Program-made: the position numbers and the translations under genes
Notes under the pieces: generated by a model
Told to the model about the DNA's origin: nothing
The model's database searches: none
Seen by the model: the letters and a program-made list of their open reading frames with translations, nothing else
Assembly (NCBI GenBank): GCA_029857975.1
Contig: JAOUFX010000137.1
Span: 1 to 7,098, forward strand
DNA length: 7,098 nt
Reading direction: 5' to 3'
Source of the DNA: Deltaproteobacteria bacterium
Lineage (GTDB): Bacteria; Desulfobacterota; SM23-61
Part shown: piece by piece, positions 5,775 to 7,098 of the stretch
How the letters are laid out: each line of letters opens with the position of its first letter
Position numbering within the stretch: the first letter of the stretch is position 1

Positions 5775-6956
5775 ATGGCTTTTGAAGTAAAGCTTTCAAG
5801 TTTGGGGGTTTCGATTACCGAGGGGACCATCGTTCGTTGGCTGAAAAAAGAAGGGGACCAAGTCCAAAAGGATGAAATCTTGGCCGAGGTCGAAACGGAG
5901 AAGGTAAATTTTGAGATCGTTGCCCCGGCAGCCGGTATTCTTTTAAAGATTTTGTATGGCGAAAAGACGATTGCCCCTGTAGATTCCACCGTTGCTTTGA
6001 TCGGTGAACCGGGAGAAGACCTGTCCGCCTATCTAACGCCAAAAATTCCGCAAGAGAAAGCCGCCGGTGAAAAACCCCTTTCTCCTGCTCGGACGGGACA
6101 GCCGTCCGGCGGAGCAGTGAAAGCCTCGCCAGCCGCCAAAATGTTGGCCAAGCAGGTCGGAGTTGAGGTTGCCGAGGTTCCAGGAACAGGCCCGGGAGGG
6201 AGAATCACCAAAGAAGACGTGGAGAAATTCGCTGCTCAGAAACAGCCGCAAGTAGAAGGCGGGGTTCCCGCACTCGAGGAGGTCATCCCCCTGATCGGTA
6301 TCCGGAAAGCCATCGCCGATGGAATGTCCTTGAGCGTGAAGACTGCAGCCCACGTAACCACGATTGCCGAAGTGGACATGACCGAATTGGTGAAGCTGCG
6401 TTCGGAAATCGGTCCTCGATGGAAAGAGGAAGGGTTCAATTTGACCTATGTGCCCTTCGTCATTCGGGCTGCTGTGGATGGAATTCGGCAGTTTCCGATC
6501 TTGAACTCTCAGATGTTGCCGGATTCCATTCTCGTGAAAAAATACATCAATTTCGGGGTGGTGGTGTCCATCCAAGAGGGGCTGGTGACGCCGGTTCTCC
6601 AGCGCGTAGAATCGAAAAGCGTCAAAGAAATCGCCCAAGCCCTCGATGAAATCTCGGCCCGCGCCAGAGATCGGAAGCTTTCTCTGCAGGATATCCGGGG
6701 TGGAACCATTACTCTTTCGAATCCCGGAGTTTTCGGAGCGGTGATGGCCACCCCGATTATTTATCCCCCGCAAAATTCTATTTTGTGGATGGGCAGGATT
6801 GCCAAGGCGCCGGTGGTGCGGAATGATGAGATCGTCATCCGGTCGATGATGTACCTTTGCGTTTCCTATGATCATCGGGCGATTGATGGGAGCATCGCGG
6901 CCCAATTCCTTCAGCATACCCGGAGACTCCTGGAGGATCCCTCCCAATTACTCTGA
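5775..6956 (+). CDS. Dihydrolipoyl acyltransferase E2 component
   Basis: This 393-residue E2 core protein transfers the acyl group from lipoyl to CoA. Domains in order: one N-terminal lipoyl domain (about 2-78) with the lipoylated lysine K43 in VETEKVNFE; a Pro/Ala/Gly linker (about 80-115); a peripheral subunit-binding domain (about 116-153, ending GPGGRITKEDVEKF), which should bind E1 and/or E3; a second linker; and the catalytic acyltransferase domain (about 170-393). The active-site motif SYDHRAIDG gives H367 and D371, and TLSNPGVFG (313-321) is the second conserved catalytic-domain motif. Length and single-lipoyl architecture are typical of AcoC/PdhC-type bacterial E2. GGAG at 5765-5768 precedes the ATG by 6 nt. 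It is the last gene in the window; no E3 (dihydrolipoamide dehydrogenase) or lipoate attachment enzyme follows within the remaining 142 bp. The acyl group specificity is not evident from sequence. Confidence 0.95.
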   Translation: MAFEVKLSSLGVSITEGTIVRWLKKEGDQVQKDEILAEVETEKVNFEIVAPAAGILLKILYGEKTIAPVDSTVALIGEPGEDLSAYLTPKIPQEKAAGEKPLSPARTGQPSGGAVKASPAAKMLAKQVGVEVAEVPGTGPGGRITKEDVEKFAAQKQPQVEGGVPALEEVIPLIGIRKAIADGMSLSVKTAAHVTTIAEVDMTELVKLRSEIGPRWKEEGFNLTYVPFVIRAAVDGIRQFPILNSQMLPDSILVKKYINFGVVVSIQEGLVTPVLQRVESKSVKEIAQALDEISARARDRKLSLQDIRGGTITLSNPGVFGAVMATPIIYPPQNSILWMGRIAKAPVVRNDEIVIRSMMYLCVSYDHRAIDGSIAAQFLQHTRRLLEDPSQLL

Positions 6957-6988
6957 CCCCGGGAGACTTTGGATCCTCTCCCAATTCG
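6921..6988 (+). repeat. Imperfect direct repeat across the E2 stop codon
   Basis: The sequence CGGAGACTCC...GGATCC-CTCCCAATT at 6921-6949 recurs as CGGGAGACTT...GGATCCTCTCCCAATT at 6960-6987 with small gaps. The first copy encodes the E2 C-terminus; the second is after the stop (TGA 6954-6956). It looks like a local duplication of the gene end. Confidence 0.6.
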
Positions 6989-7098
6989 TTGGTTGATTTT
7001 CCTTTCGCAGCGATGTAAGGGTACGGAAGGAAAGGCACCCTGCGCCGCAAGCCCTTAACCGTGCCGGTGCAGGGCAGTATCGGCGGGATATCTGCCGG
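6957..7098. other. Downstream region with self-complementary GC-rich sequence
   Basis: No gene is visible. From 7017 several short complementary pairs occur: TAAGGG (7017-7022) with CCCTTA (7052-7057), GGCAC (7034-7038) with GTGCC (7061-7065), and CCCTGC (7038-7043) with GCAGGG (7069-7074). The last 18 bases form an imperfect palindrome around GATATC with CGGC/GCCG arms. No T-tract follows before the window ends, so a terminator cannot be confirmed, and no known riboswitch consensus was recognised. Confidence 0.35.

Noticed and set aside
5279..5989. 236-codon minus-strand frame across the E1 beta/E2 junction
   Set aside because: It overlaps two well-supported genes and resembles no protein.
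6033..6947. 304-codon minus-strand frame opposite E2
   Set aside because: It is a shadow of the E2 gene: high His/Arg/Gly content, no domain, while the plus strand has all E2 motifs.

Overview
The window holds five intact genes, all on the + strand, from an unidentified bacterium of intermediate GC content. They encode an M24 (creatinase/prolidase-type) metallohydrolase at 562-1818, a protein made of two tandem cyclase-family (kynurenine-formamidase-like) domains at 1930-3453, and three components of a 2-oxoacid dehydrogenase complex: E1 alpha at 3691-4740, E1 beta at 4772-5746 and lipoyl-bearing E2 at 5775-6956. The separate E1 alpha and beta chains, strong Shine-Dalgarno sites, polar intergenic spacing and small dispersed-type repeats all fit a bacterium. 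The general look is compatible with a metagenome-derived Desulfobacterota-like or similar anaerobic/soil lineage, but no phylogenetic marker is present and this placement is a guess.

Region by region. Positions 1-528 contain no convincing gene. They carry a long imperfect inverted repeat (122-158 against 280-323), two possible sigma70-type promoter elements, and then the first gene. The M24 gene and the double cyclase gene are separated by 111 bp; the cyclase gene has a GTG start behind a perfect AGGAGGT. After the cyclase gene comes a 237-bp gap with a small palindromic element built from a 10-bp iteration of (A)TCTGCG / CNCAGAT (3486-3564). The E1 alpha, E1 beta and E2 genes follow with gaps of 31 and 28 bp and are almost certainly one transcription unit. 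Downstream of E2 (6957-7098) there is no gene; the stretch has a short direct repeat straddling the E2 stop codon and GC-rich self-complementary sequence cut by the window end.

How the genes may work together (inference). The E1 and E2 subunits would decarboxylate a 2-oxoacid or cleave an acetoin-like ketone and pass the acyl group to CoA through the lipoyl arm; the E3 flavoprotein needed to reoxidise lipoate is not in the window. Two metal-dependent hydrolases lie just upstream. A catabolic cassette is plausible: ring or amide opening by the double cyclase, C-N cleavage by the M24 enzyme, then oxidative acyl-CoA formation. The M24 enzyme lacks two residues of canonical aminopeptidase P, and both E1 subunits depart from the common pyruvate/acetoin dehydrogenase signatures, so the substrates may be unusual. 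No substrate can be read from the sequence. The most distinctive items are the fused double cyclase with two complete metal sites, and its pairing with a non-canonical M24 protein and a divergent E1/E2 set.
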